A stretch of 64,000 bases of DNA from Kitasatospora sp. MAP12-44. Its GTDB lineage: Bacteria; Actinomycetota; Actinomycetes; Streptomycetales; Streptomycetaceae. The stretch spans positions 4,278,001-4,342,000 of the forward strand of contig NZ_JARZAE010000004.1 of NCBI RefSeq assembly GCF_029892095.1, written 5' to 3'. The translations under genes were made by a program, and so were the position numbers. The notes below the pieces were generated by a model. The model worked only from the letters and a program-made list of their open reading frames with translations. It had not been told where the DNA came from and did no database searches. Within the stretch, counting starts at the first letter, position 1. Each line of letters opens with the position of its first letter. Positions 1-8,345 of the stretch are shown here, piece by piece.

Positions 1-170
1 GCGCGGCACAGATCACCCCGGGCTGGTTCACCCTCGACCGGGAGATCACCGTGCACGAGGACGGCACCGTGGCGGTCGCCGAGCAGACCGCCGCCGCCCT
101 GGCCCACGTGACCGATCAGTTCTCCGTCGCACTCGACGGCCGTTCCGTCCTGTCCCCCGTCTCCGCCTGA
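1..170 (+). CDS. 3' end of an unidentified gene (partial)
   Basis: The window opens inside a reading frame read from base 3 that gives 55 residues and ends at the TGA at 168-170. The tail contains ITPGWFTLDREITVHEDG and ends in SVLSPVSA, with an acidic, hydrophilic composition. Only the C-terminus is present and I do not recognise a family. It stops 27 bp before the GTG of the PurC-like gene on the same strand, so the two probably share a transcript. Codon use is GC-rich in third positions, which supports a real gene. No function can be assigned. Confidence 0.55.
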   Translation, partial: AAQITPGWFTLDREITVHEDGTVAVAEQTAAALAHVTDQFSVALDGRSVLSPVSA

Positions 171-197
171 GCCGACCCCGGGCCGATTGGAGTTCTT

Positions 198-1211
198 GTG
201 AAGCGCTGGTCCACCAAGGACATGGAAATCCTGCGGCCGCCGGCCGACGGCAGGCCCGGCGACGGGATCCTGACGTTCACCGACCGCTACTCGGTCTACG
301 ACTTCGGCGTGATGCCGGACGAGATTCCCGGCAAGGGCGCGGCCTCCTGCCGGATGGCCGTGCACTCCTTCGGGCTGCTGGCCGAGGCCGGCATCCGGAC
401 GCACTTTGTGGAGCAGCTCTCCGAACGGTCGCTGCGCATCCGGCTGCTGGACATCGACTTCGAGGGTCGGTCCGCCGCCACCGGTCCGGGCGGGATGATC
501 CCGCTGCAGGTGGTGTACCGCAACGCGCTGCCGCGCGAGTCGTCGGTCCATCTCCGACTCGCCGCCGGACAGTTGGACCCGGCCCTGGTGCCGCCGTTCA
601 CTGCGGCCGGGGCGCCCTGGCTGGTCTCGCCGATGGTGGAGTTCACCAGCAAGTTCGAGGAGACCGACCGCTTCGTCACCGCCGAGGAGGCGGCCGTGGT
701 CGGCCGCGTCGGCGCCGCCGACCTGGCGGGCATCGCCGAGCTGACCCGCACCGTCGCCGGCGTGCTGACCGCGCACGCGGGTCGGATCGGGCTACGGCTG
801 GCGGACGGCAAGGCCGAGTACGGCTTCGACGAGGACCGCAGGCCACTGCTGATCGACCATGTCGGCACCCCCGACGAGAACCGCTTCTACTTCGGCGGCA
901 CTCCGGTCTGCAAGGAGCTGCTGCGGCTGCTGCACCCGGGACTGCGCGACCTGGTCCAGGAGTTGGTCCGCAACGGCACGCCCCGCGCCACCTGGCCCCG
1001 GCCCGAGCCGCTCGGCGGGGAGCTGGTGGGCGCCACCGCCGAGGTGTACCGGGCGCTCGCCGCGCTGTGGACGGCCGATCCGGCCGATGCGGTCCGCCAG
1101 GACAAGCACCTGGCCACGGCCGTCAAGGAGTTCCATGCCGCCCTGCCCGTGCCCGAGCTGCTGGACCGGATCGGTCTCGAGCAGGCGGTAGCACCGCAGC
1201 AGACCGGGTGA
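198..1211 (+). CDS. SAICAR synthetase-like (PurC paralogue)
   Basis: This 337-residue protein has the SAICAR-synthetase fold signature. FTDRYSVYDFGV and the following IPGKG align with the nucleotide-binding start of PurC, VEFTSKFEETDRFV matches the central substrate segment, and AEYGFDEDRRPLLIDHVGTP then NRFYFGG match the C-terminal metal/ATP segment. Known family members join a carboxylate to aspartate through an acyl phosphate. Some ligands differ: the usual DEV is DHV, and the usual EVV segment reads QVV, so the substrate may differ too. A canonical purC lies at 53372-54289, so this copy is probably not needed for purine synthesis. The GTG start at 198 follows a GGAG seven bases upstream. 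The stop overlaps the next gene's GTG (GTGA). Conversion in a specialised pathway is inference. Confidence 0.7.
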   Translation: MKRWSTKDMEILRPPADGRPGDGILTFTDRYSVYDFGVMPDEIPGKGAASCRMAVHSFGLLAEAGIRTHFVEQLSERSLRIRLLDIDFEGRSAATGPGGMIPLQVVYRNALPRESSVHLRLAAGQLDPALVPPFTAAGAPWLVSPMVEFTSKFEETDRFVTAEEAAVVGRVGAADLAGIAELTRTVAGVLTAHAGRIGLRLADGKAEYGFDEDRRPLLIDHVGTPDENRFYFGGTPVCKELLRLLHPGLRDLVQELVRNGTPRATWPRPEPLGGELVGATAEVYRALAALWTADPADAVRQDKHLATAVKEFHAALPVPELLDRIGLEQAVAPQQTG

Positions 1212-4040
1212 CGGCTGTGGCAGGCAGCTCGAGTGCCCCGGTGGCGGCCGCGCTGCGCCGAGCCGGGGTCGAGGCGGACGACTCCGTGCGCCGGCGAGCG
1301 GAGTACTCCAGCGACGCCTCGCTCTACCGGGTGGTCCCGGCAGCGGTGGTGTTCCCGCGCACGGCCGACGAGGCGGTGGCGACACTGGAGGTCTGCCGCC
1401 GGCTCGGCGTCCCGCTCACCGCGCGGGGCGCCGGGACGTCGATCGCCGGCAACGCGGTCGGCCCCGGCGTCGTCCTGGACTTCTCCCGCCACCTGAACCG
1501 GGTACACGAGATCGACCCGGAGACCGGGACCGCGCTGGTGGATCCCGGGGTGGTCCTCGACGACCTGCAGCGGGCGGCCGCCGCCCACGGCCTGCGGTTC
1601 GGCCCGGACCCGTCCACCCACAGCCGGTGCACGATCGGCGGGATGGTGGGGAACAACGCGTGCGGCTCGCGCGCGCTCGGGTACGGGCGGACCGCCGACA
1701 ACCTGGTCGAGCTGGATCTGGTGACCGGGTCGGGGGAACGCCTGCGCGCCCGCGGCGGCGCGGATCCCGCCACCTCCCCGACGCTGGCCGCGCTGGACGC
1801 GGTGGTGCGCGGGCGCCTCGCGGTGATCCGCACCGAACTGGGCCGGTTCGGCCGGCAGGTGTCCGGCTACTCGCTGGAACACCTGCTGCCGGAGAAGGGG
1901 TTCGACGTGCCGGCCGCGCTGGCCGGCTCCGAGGGCACGCTCGGGGTGCTGCTCGGGGCCAGGCTGCGGCTCACCGCAGTTCCGGCCAGCACTGCGCTGG
2001 TGGTGCTGGGCTACCGGGACATGGCGAGCGCCGCCGACGACGTCCCGCCGTTGCTGGCCTGCGAGCCGGTCGCGGTCGAGGGCCTGGACCGGCGCATCGT
2101 GGACGTCGTGCGCGGCCTGCGCGGCTCGGCGGCGCTGCCGGTACTGCCGCGCGGCGGCGGCTGGCTGCTGGTCGAGGTCCCCGGGGGCCGGCGCGGCCGA
2201 GTCCGGCGCCCGCGCGGCCGCCGTCGTGGCAGCGGCCGGCACCCGGGAGGCCCGGGTGATCACCGACAGCGCTGAGGCCGCGGCGCTGTGGCGGATCCGC
2301 GAGGACGGGGCGGCGCTGGTGGCGCGCACCGGTCGCGCGCATCCAGGTTGGGAGGACGCCGCCGTCCCGCCCGAGCGGCTCGGCGGCTACCTGCGCGCGT
2401 TCGAGAAGCTGCTGGCCTCGCACGGCCTGAGTGGCATCCCGTACGGCCACTTCGGCGACGGCTGCGTGCACGTGCGGATCGACTTCCCGTTGGAACGCCC
2501 CGGCGGCCCGGCGCTGTTCCGCGGCTTCCTGCAACAGGCGGCACAGCTGGTCGCCCGGCACGGCGGATCGATGTCCGGCGAGCACGGCGACGGACGGGCC
2601 CGGGGCGAACTGCTGCCGTACATGTACTCCGCCGCCGCGCTGGAGACGTTCGCCGCGGTGAAGGCGGTTTTCGATCCGGACGATCTGCTCAATCCGGGGG
2701 TATTGGTGCGGCCCCGCCCGCTCGACGCGGATCTGCGGCTGCCCGCCGCCGCGCCGCTGCGCTCCGGACTCGGACTCGGGCACCACCGGGACGGCGGCGA
2801 CTTCACCCGGGCCGTGCACCGCTGCACGGGGGTGGGCACCTGCCGTGCCCCCTCCCCTGCACCGGACACCGTGATGTGCCCGAGCTACCGGGCCACCCGG
2901 GACGAGAAGGACTCCACCCGGGGGCGGGCGCGGGTGCTGCAGGAGCTGGTCAACGGCTCGCTGGTGCACGGCTGGCACTCCCCGGAGGTCGGCGAGGCGC
3001 TGGATCTCTGCCTGGGCTGCAAGGGGTGCTCCTCGGACTGCCCCAGCGGGGTGGACATGGCCGCCTACCGGACTGAGTACCTCTACCAGCGCTACCGGCG
3101 CCGGCTGCGCCCGGTCACCCACTACTCGCTGGGCCTGCTGCCGTTCTGGGCCCGGCTCGCCTCGGCGGCCCCGGCGCTGGCCAACCGTGCGCTGTCCGGA
3201 CCGCTGGGCCGGGTCGGCAGGCTGCTGGCCGGCGTGGACCGGCGGCGGGAGCTGCCGCAGTTCGCCCCGCGCACCTTCCGCCAGTGGTTCGCAAGCCACC
3301 CGCCGGCCGCCGGGCGGCCCGTCCTGCTCTGGGTGGACACCTTCACCGACCACTTCACCCCGCAGGTGGGCGTCGCCGCGGTCCAGGTGCTGGAGCAGGC
3401 CGGCTACGCGGTACGGATCCCCGACCGGAAGCTCTGCTGCGGGCTGACCATGATCGCCACCGGCCAACTGGACACCGCCCGGCGGGTGCTGCGGCGCAGC
3501 ATCGCCGACCTGGCCCCGCACGCCGCGGCCGGCCTGCCGATCGTCGGCCTGGAGCCCTCCTGCACCGCGGTGTTCCGCGGCGACGCCGCCGAACTGCTGG
3601 GCGCCACGCCCGAGGTGACGTCAGTGGCCGGGGCGGCCCGAACGCTGGCCGAGCTGCTCACCGAAACGCCCGACTGGACACCGCCACCGCTCGGCGGGGC
3701 CCCGATCGTGGCCCAGCCGCACTGCCACCACCGCTCGGTGATGGGCTGGTCGGCCGACCGCGAGCTGCTCGGCCGCGCCGGCGCGGCCGTGCACGCGGTG
3801 GAAGGCTGCTGCGGGCTGGCGGGCAACTTCGGGGTGGAGCGCGGCCACTACGAGACGAGCGTCCTGGTCGCCGAGACCGCGCTGCTGCCGGCCGTCCGAG
3901 CGGCCGGGCCGGACACCGCGCTGCTCACCGACGGGTTCTCCTGCCGCACGCAGCTCGACCAGCTCACCGGCCGGAAGGGTGTCCACCTCGCGGAACTGCT
4001 GGCCGCCGCGAATGACGAGACACGCTCTGGCATCGATTGA
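1208..4040 (+). CDS. FAD-linked oxidase / Fe-S (CCG-domain) oxidoreductase, frameshifted
   Basis: Two frames together encode one roughly 943-residue protein. The first frame (GTG at 1208, overlapping the previous stop) holds the FAD_binding_4 domain, with RGAGTSIAGN near residue 75 and GNNACGSRALGYGRTADN. The second frame continues with the FAD-linked oxidase C-terminus (SGIPYGHFGDGCVHVR, SGEHGDGRARGE), then 4Fe-4S cysteines (CTGVGTC; CLGCKGCSSDCP near residue 600) and two CCG-type cysteine-rich halves (KLCCGLTM, EGCCGLAGNFG). The family includes D-lactate, glycolate and 2-hydroxyglutarate dehydrogenases of about 950 residues. The frame changes in the GGGGG run at 2183-2187: removing one G restores one continuous sequence. 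This is either an assembly error or a real inactivating change. The substrate is unknown. Confidence 0.75.
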
Positions 4041-4062
4041 CATTCCCCTGGGAGGGGCTCAG

Positions 4063-4977
4063 ATGACCGACGAGGACAGGCGACCACTGCTGGTGGGCAC
4101 GGTGACCCTCGACTACCTGCACGAGGGCGCGATCGGGCGGGCCGTGTCGCCCGCGATCCTGCGCTGGGGCGGCGTGGTCCACAACGTCGCCTGTGCGACG
4201 GCGGCGCGCGGCGGCCGGCCGCTCTTCGTCACCGCCGAGTACACCGGTGACCTGGGCCGAGCGGTCGCCTCGCACCTGGCGGAGCACGGGGTCGAATGGC
4301 TGCCCCTTCCCGTCCAGGCGCCGCTGCCGGTGTTCGAGGCGGAGCTGGCGGACGGCTCGGTCGTGGACAAGCACTTCGTCGGGCAGGAGGCGCTCGACCT
4401 GCTGACGCCCGAGCTGCTCACCGCGCATCGCGAGCTGCTGGACCGGGCCTCGGTCGTGGTCGCCGGCACCGACGCGCACCCGGCCACCCTGGGCTGGCTC
4501 TGCGCCGCCGCCCAGGAGCGCGGCCTGCCGTTCTGGCTGCTGTCGGCCGACCCCACCGAGGTCCACAAACTGGTGCCGCAGGGCCGGCCGGCCGACTTCG
4601 TCGCGCTCAACGCGCGCGAACTCTGCCGCTGGGCCGGAAGCGAACTGACCGAGGATCAGATGATCGCAGCGGCAGGCAAGCTGGTGGCCGACGGAGGACA
4701 CTGCCTGCTGACGCTGGGACACCAGGGCTCCCTCCTGGTCGCCACGGACGGCACCGAACCGATCCGGCAGCCCGCGGTCACGGTCGGCAGCCACGGCCTG
4801 GTCACCGTCGGAGCCGGCGACGTGCTGTTCGGCTGCCTGCTGACCGGTCGGCTGGCCGAGCTGGACTGGCGCCGAGCCCTGGCCGAGGCAACGGCGCTGA
4901 CCTCGGCCTTCCTGGTGGAGGACGGCTCCCGGGCGGCTCCGTACTACGCGCTGCGCCCGAAGCCGGCCAACCCCTGA
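4063..4977 (+). CDS. PfkB-family carbohydrate/nucleoside kinase
   Basis: The 304-residue product carries the ribokinase/PfkB C-terminal signature VTVGAGDVLFG near residues 248-258, in which the Asp of GAGD is the catalytic base. An N-terminal GG-containing sugar-binding segment reads ILRWGGVVHNVACA. Family members phosphorylate ribose, nucleosides, pseudouridine or other sugars with ATP. I chose ATG 4063 because GGAGG at 4051-4055 is seven bases upstream, although an in-frame start exists further upstream inside the previous gene. It starts 22 bp after the oxidoreductase stop and so looks like the last gene of the operon. Its pairing with a PurC-like enzyme suggests nucleotide-like chemistry, but the substrate cannot be read from sequence. 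Confidence 0.8.
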   Translation: MTDEDRRPLLVGTVTLDYLHEGAIGRAVSPAILRWGGVVHNVACATAARGGRPLFVTAEYTGDLGRAVASHLAEHGVEWLPLPVQAPLPVFEAELADGSVVDKHFVGQEALDLLTPELLTAHRELLDRASVVVAGTDAHPATLGWLCAAAQERGLPFWLLSADPTEVHKLVPQGRPADFVALNARELCRWAGSELTEDQMIAAAGKLVADGGHCLLTLGHQGSLLVATDGTEPIRQPAVTVGSHGLVTVGAGDVLFGCLLTGRLAELDWRRALAEATALTSAFLVEDGSRAAPYYALRPKPANP

Positions 4978-5256
4978 GGTGGAGCGTCGCGGTGCCCCAG
5001 GCCGGTACTCGGCACCGAAGAGATCCACGTCCGCGACGTCCAGATCGGGCAGTTCATCGGACATTTGGCCGGACACGCGGGGCGGGTCCTCATGATGGCG
5101 TTCTGCGAGGATCCTGATCGTCTGATGTCGGCAGCAGCCGATGGAACGGTCAGGCCCTGGTCACTCGGCCACTGGCGGCCACACCGTTGACCAAGCCAAT
5201 GCCGTGCCGCTAGCGGATCCTGGCGACGGCCGACGAGGAGAAGGACAAGCCTGAAC

Positions 5257-6423
5257 ATGCCCACCGCACCCGTGATCCTGAGTGGCACCCCCGGTTCCTT
5301 CGCCTGGGGTGTCTTCTACGAGCGGCACCCGAAACTCATCCAGCAGGTGCTCGACGCTCTGCCGTACGGGCCGACCGAGCGGGCAGCGATCGAGCAGCTC
5401 CTCTCCGAGAGCACCAGCGGCGTACTGGAGCCGCTCAACGAGAGCGCCCACGATCACGAGCAGTGGTTGGGGTGGGGCGAGGGTCTGTTCGGGCGGCCGT
5501 GGGGCGAGGCGCCGTTCCTGTGGGCCGAGAGCTACTTCTACCGCAGGCTGCTCGAAGCCACCGGCTACTTCCGCCCCGGGGCCTGGCAGGGCATCGACCC
5601 GTTCGCGCCGTTCAAGAACGCCGAACTGGCCGGCCCGGCCGTCGACTCCGAGCTGGCGGCTCTCAGCGACCTGTCCTCTCTTTCCACCGAGAAGCGAGCC
5701 GAGGTGCTGCTCTCATCAGCGCTCTGGGGCAACCGGGCGGACCTCAGCTTCCAGATCACTACCTCGGCCGGGGACACCCAGCCCTCCGCCCTGATCGCAG
5801 ACGACAGCCCGCTCCTGTGGTCCACCCTGGCCGCTGCGAGCAACCCGAGGGTCTGCGTCATCGCAGACAACGCCGGGCGGGAGCTGCTGCCCGACCTCGT
5901 CCTGGTCGACCACCTCCTCACGAGCGGGTTGGCCGCCGAGGTCGTCCTATACGTCAAGCCCTCCCCCTACTACGTGTCGGACGCGACCACCGCCGACGTC
6001 CTCGCCACCATCGAGCGTCTTCGCACCGCGCCCGAGCAGGAGGCGGAACTGATCGGCCGTCGGCTCTGGCAGGCGATGAACAGCGGCACGCTCGTGGTCC
6101 GCACGCACCAGTTCTTCTGCGCGCCACTGCCGTTCCACGACATGCCCGCCGACCTCAGGGCCGAGCTCTCCGGTGCCACGATGACAATCGTCAAGGGCGA
6201 CCTCAACTACCGCCGCCTCGTCGGGGACCAGCTCTGGGACGCTACTTCGCCGTTCGCAGAGCGGGCCGACCACTTCCCGTCCCCGGTGGCTGCCCTGCGT
6301 ACGTTGAAGTCAGACGTCATCGTCGGCCTCAACGGACCGGTGGTCGCCAGGCTGGACGCCACAGGGGAGCCATGGCGCACCAGCGGCAAGTACGGCCTCA
6401 TTCAGGCCCACGCGCAGACGTAA
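5257..6423 (+). CDS. DUF89/ARMT1-like metal-dependent phosphatase
   Basis: This 388-residue protein resembles the DUF89 (ARMT1/damage-control phosphatase) family. ADNAGRELLPDLVLVDHLL near residue 203 carries the metal-binding Asp-Asn, and KGDLNYRRLVGD near residue 313 is the second hallmark. The N-terminal helical part (FFYERHPKL-like start, LWAESYFYRRLLEATGYF) also fits. Family members remove phosphate from damaged or side-product sugar phosphates. The gene is 279 bp beyond the kinase on the same strand, with an A/G-rich GAGGAGAAGGA stretch before ATG 5257. It may belong to the same accessory block and dephosphorylate a related product, which is inference. No frameshift is seen. Confidence 0.75.
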   Translation: MPTAPVILSGTPGSFAWGVFYERHPKLIQQVLDALPYGPTERAAIEQLLSESTSGVLEPLNESAHDHEQWLGWGEGLFGRPWGEAPFLWAESYFYRRLLEATGYFRPGAWQGIDPFAPFKNAELAGPAVDSELAALSDLSSLSTEKRAEVLLSSALWGNRADLSFQITTSAGDTQPSALIADDSPLLWSTLAAASNPRVCVIADNAGRELLPDLVLVDHLLTSGLAAEVVLYVKPSPYYVSDATTADVLATIERLRTAPEQEAELIGRRLWQAMNSGTLVVRTHQFFCAPLPFHDMPADLRAELSGATMTIVKGDLNYRRLVGDQLWDATSPFAERADHFPSPVAALRTLKSDVIVGLNGPVVARLDATGEPWRTSGKYGLIQAHAQT

Positions 6424-6666
6424 CACCGGTGCGGGGCCGTTGGAGAATCGGTCTTGAGCGGCGTCGGGCGGCGAGAACGTGGCCAGCTGGCACCAGCCTC
6501 GCTCGCACACCGCCATCGGATCGCGCGATCTCCGACATCGGGGATCAGCGCAAGCAGATCACCTCTACGGTGACGATGCGACCAGCGTCGATAATTCCCA
6601 CGCACTGCTGCTGAAGGCATGCGCCACCGTGGAACGGGAGACGGCAACCCGCCTGTGAGGGGCCGA

Positions 6667-6993
6667 TCAACCTACGGCTTTGTGGAGAGCGGCGATCAGG
6701 TTGAGTGTTGACGTGACCAGTTGCAGGACGGCGGGGGCGCCACTGCACAGTTCCCCGATACGGGTCAGCATGCCCTTGGCGAGGACGCGGCCGTCCGGCT
6801 CGTCCAGGTTCTGCTGATCGGCTACATCCAGAAAACCGACGCACTGGTCGATGGCGGAGATTCGGCCGCGTTCCTGCTCCAGGAGCTGGCCCAGCTGATC
6901 GGCTATGGCTGTGGCTGCCTGGGGGTCCGCCGGAGCGATCTGCTGGCTCTGGCTGGAGTTGGTGGCGCCGGGCTGGTTCTGCACGTTGGTCAT
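6667..6993 (-). CDS. Small protein of unknown function
   Basis: A 108-residue minus-strand frame starts at ATG 6993 with AGGT a few bases upstream. The first 25 residues are rich in Gln, Asn and Ser and look disordered. The remainder is predicted helical with heptad-like leucines (ADQLGQLLEQERGRI, QLVTSTLNLIAALHKAVG). It has two cysteines and no recognised catalytic motif or signal peptide. It lies between the DUF89 gene and the tRNA-Gly in an accessory stretch. Codon bias is reasonable for a real gene, but the antisense frame is also open, so the call rests on composition and RBS only. Confidence 0.5.
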   Translation of the reverse strand: MTNVQNQPGATNSSQSQQIAPADPQAATAIADQLGQLLEQERGRISAIDQCVGFLDVADQQNLDEPDGRVLAKGMLTRIGELCSGAPAVLQLVTSTLNLIAALHKAVG

Positions 6994-7114
6994 AACACCT
7001 GAGTTGGTGATGCCCGAGCCGGCCGCGGGGACGTTCTTCCTGTTGGGAGTCGTTCGAGGAGATGTACCGCGGCCTCGGATTCGATGGCCCCTTCCGGTAC
7101 GTCAAGACAACAAG

Positions 7115-7143
7115 AAAGCCCCAGGCCACTGGCCTGGGGCTTT
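7115..7143 (-). terminator. Hairpin terminator downstream of tRNA-Gly(CCC)
   Basis: Arms 7115-7127 (AAAGCCCCAGGCC) and 7131-7143 are perfect complements around a 3-base loop. The hairpin lies seven bases past the tRNA 3' end on the minus strand. The following transcript is T-rich (CTTGTTGTCTTG), so it fits a Rho-independent terminator. Confidence 0.8.
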
Positions 7144-7149
7144 GCGCTG

Positions 7150-7220
7150 AGCGGGCGACGAGAATCGAACTCGCGCTATAAGCTTGGGAAGCTCATGTTC
7201 TACCATTAAACTACGCCCGC
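7150..7220 (-). tRNA. tRNA-Gly (anticodon CCC)
   Basis: The reverse complement folds as a 71-nt tRNA. The acceptor stem GCGGGCG pairs with CGCCCGC. A short D arm contains TTAATGGTAGAA, the anticodon stem TGAGC/GCTTA encloses the loop TTCCCAA, and the T loop GTTCGATTC is canonical. Anticodon CCC reads GGG glycine. No CCA is encoded. It sits between accessory genes and dcd, a typical edge for integrated DNA. Confidence 0.93.
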
Positions 7221-7437
7221 GTGACGAGCCGTCAGTAACCGCTCGATCATGCATCATGCTACCCCATCCCGCGGCTGGAACCGGCATCGCTTGTGGAGAG
7301 GTGGGGGTGGTGCGGCGAGCCGTCGTGGGGGGTGTCCGGAAGGTCCCCTAATGTGACGGTGGCCTGCGGTGGCGGTGGCCGGTTGGGGTCCGCTGTGCCG
7401 GGGGTGCGGTGTTGGGGAAGGCGTGGGAAGGGGATCG

Positions 7438-7659
7438 ATGGAGGAGCGCACCGTCGTTCGTTGTGCCGAGGGGCACCTGTTCAGTACCGGTTCGTTGCCG
7501 TTGCAGAATCTCGGGGCCGGGCGGCTCGGGCCCGGGCGGTTGATCAGGTGTCCGAGATGTGGACGGATGCGCAGCTCGGTGCCGGCTGATGTGAGCACGC
7601 TGTCGGCGCCGCAGTTGGAGCGGGCGTTGCGGCTGGAGGCCGCTGAGCTGTCGTTCTGA
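7438..7659 (+). CDS. Small zinc-ribbon protein
   Basis: A 73-residue protein starts at ATG 7438 with a GGGAAGGGG stretch upstream. It contains a first cysteine in VVRCAEGHLF and a CPRCGRM knuckle near residues 42-48, which suggests a zinc-ribbon or rubredoxin-like fold. The C-terminal third is helical and acidic (LSAPQLERALRLEAAELSF). No enzymatic motif is seen. It precedes dcd by 70 bp on the same strand. Similar small proteins are common in Streptomyces, but I know of no assigned role. A longer upstream in-frame start would add a Gly-rich leader and is less likely. Confidence 0.65.
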   Translation: MEERTVVRCAEGHLFSTGSLPLQNLGAGRLGPGRLIRCPRCGRMRSSVPADVSTLSAPQLERALRLEAAELSF

Positions 7660-7729
7660 GGGGCGGCGGCGCGGGTGCGGGGGTGGGCACGATTGGGAGT
7701 CCGTGCTCACCAGCACGTAACCTCGAAGC

Positions 7730-8308
7730 GTGCTGCTCTCTGATAAGGACATTCGTACCGAGATCGACAAGGGTCGGGTCGCTATCGACCCCTTCGACCC
7801 TTCCATGGTTCAGCCGTCCAGCATTGATGTGCGGCTGGACCGCTTCTTCCGGGTGTTCGAGAACCACCGCTACCCGCACATCGACCCCTCCGAGGAGCAG
7901 CCGGACCTCACCCGGCTGGTCGAGCCGGAGGGCGATGAGGCGTTCATCCTGCATCCGGGCGAGTTCGTGCTGGCCTCGACGCTCGAGGTGATCAGCCTGC
8001 CCGACGATGTCGCGTCCCGGCTGGAGGGCAAGTCCAGCCTCGGGCGGCTCGGGCTGCTCACGCACTCGACGGCCGGGTTCATCGACCCGGGCTTCAGCGG
8101 GCACGTGACGCTGGAGCTGTCGAATGTCGCGACGCTGCCGATCAAGCTGTACCCGGGGATGAAGATCGGGCAGCTCTGCCTGTTCCGGCTGTCCTCGCCC
8201 TCCGAGCACCCGTACGGTTCCGCGCGGTACGGCTCGCGCTACCAGGGGCAGCGCGGGCCGACAGCGTCGCGTTCGTACCTGAACTTCCACCGCACCGACG
8301 TCAAGTAA
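7730..8308 (+). CDS. dcd: dCTP deaminase
   Basis: Deaminates dCTP to dUTP in pyrimidine deoxynucleotide synthesis. The 192-residue length is typical. MLLSDKDIRTEI at the N-terminus, PSSIDVRLD, the active-site block GKSSLGRLGLL then HSTAGFIDPGF, and the C-terminal YQGQRGPTAS tail are all present. The GTG at 7730 gives the standard N-terminus. The actinobacterial enzyme from Mycobacterium is known to be bifunctional (dCTP deaminase/dUTPase), and the same may hold here. It acts as a cytosolic trimer in known members. It is separated from the convergent AlaX-like gene by 37 bp. Confidence 0.95.
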   Translation: MLLSDKDIRTEIDKGRVAIDPFDPSMVQPSSIDVRLDRFFRVFENHRYPHIDPSEEQPDLTRLVEPEGDEAFILHPGEFVLASTLEVISLPDDVASRLEGKSSLGRLGLLTHSTAGFIDPGFSGHVTLELSNVATLPIKLYPGMKIGQLCLFRLSSPSEHPYGSARYGSRYQGQRGPTASRSYLNFHRTDVK

Positions 8309-8345
8309 CGAGCCGGGGCAGGATCAGAGCAGGCTCAGAGCGGGC

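Noticed and set aside
7150..7220. Attachment site pair for an integrated element
   Set aside because: No second copy of the tRNA 3' end was seen in 1-7149, and no integrase gene is present. An element extending beyond the window cannot be excluded.
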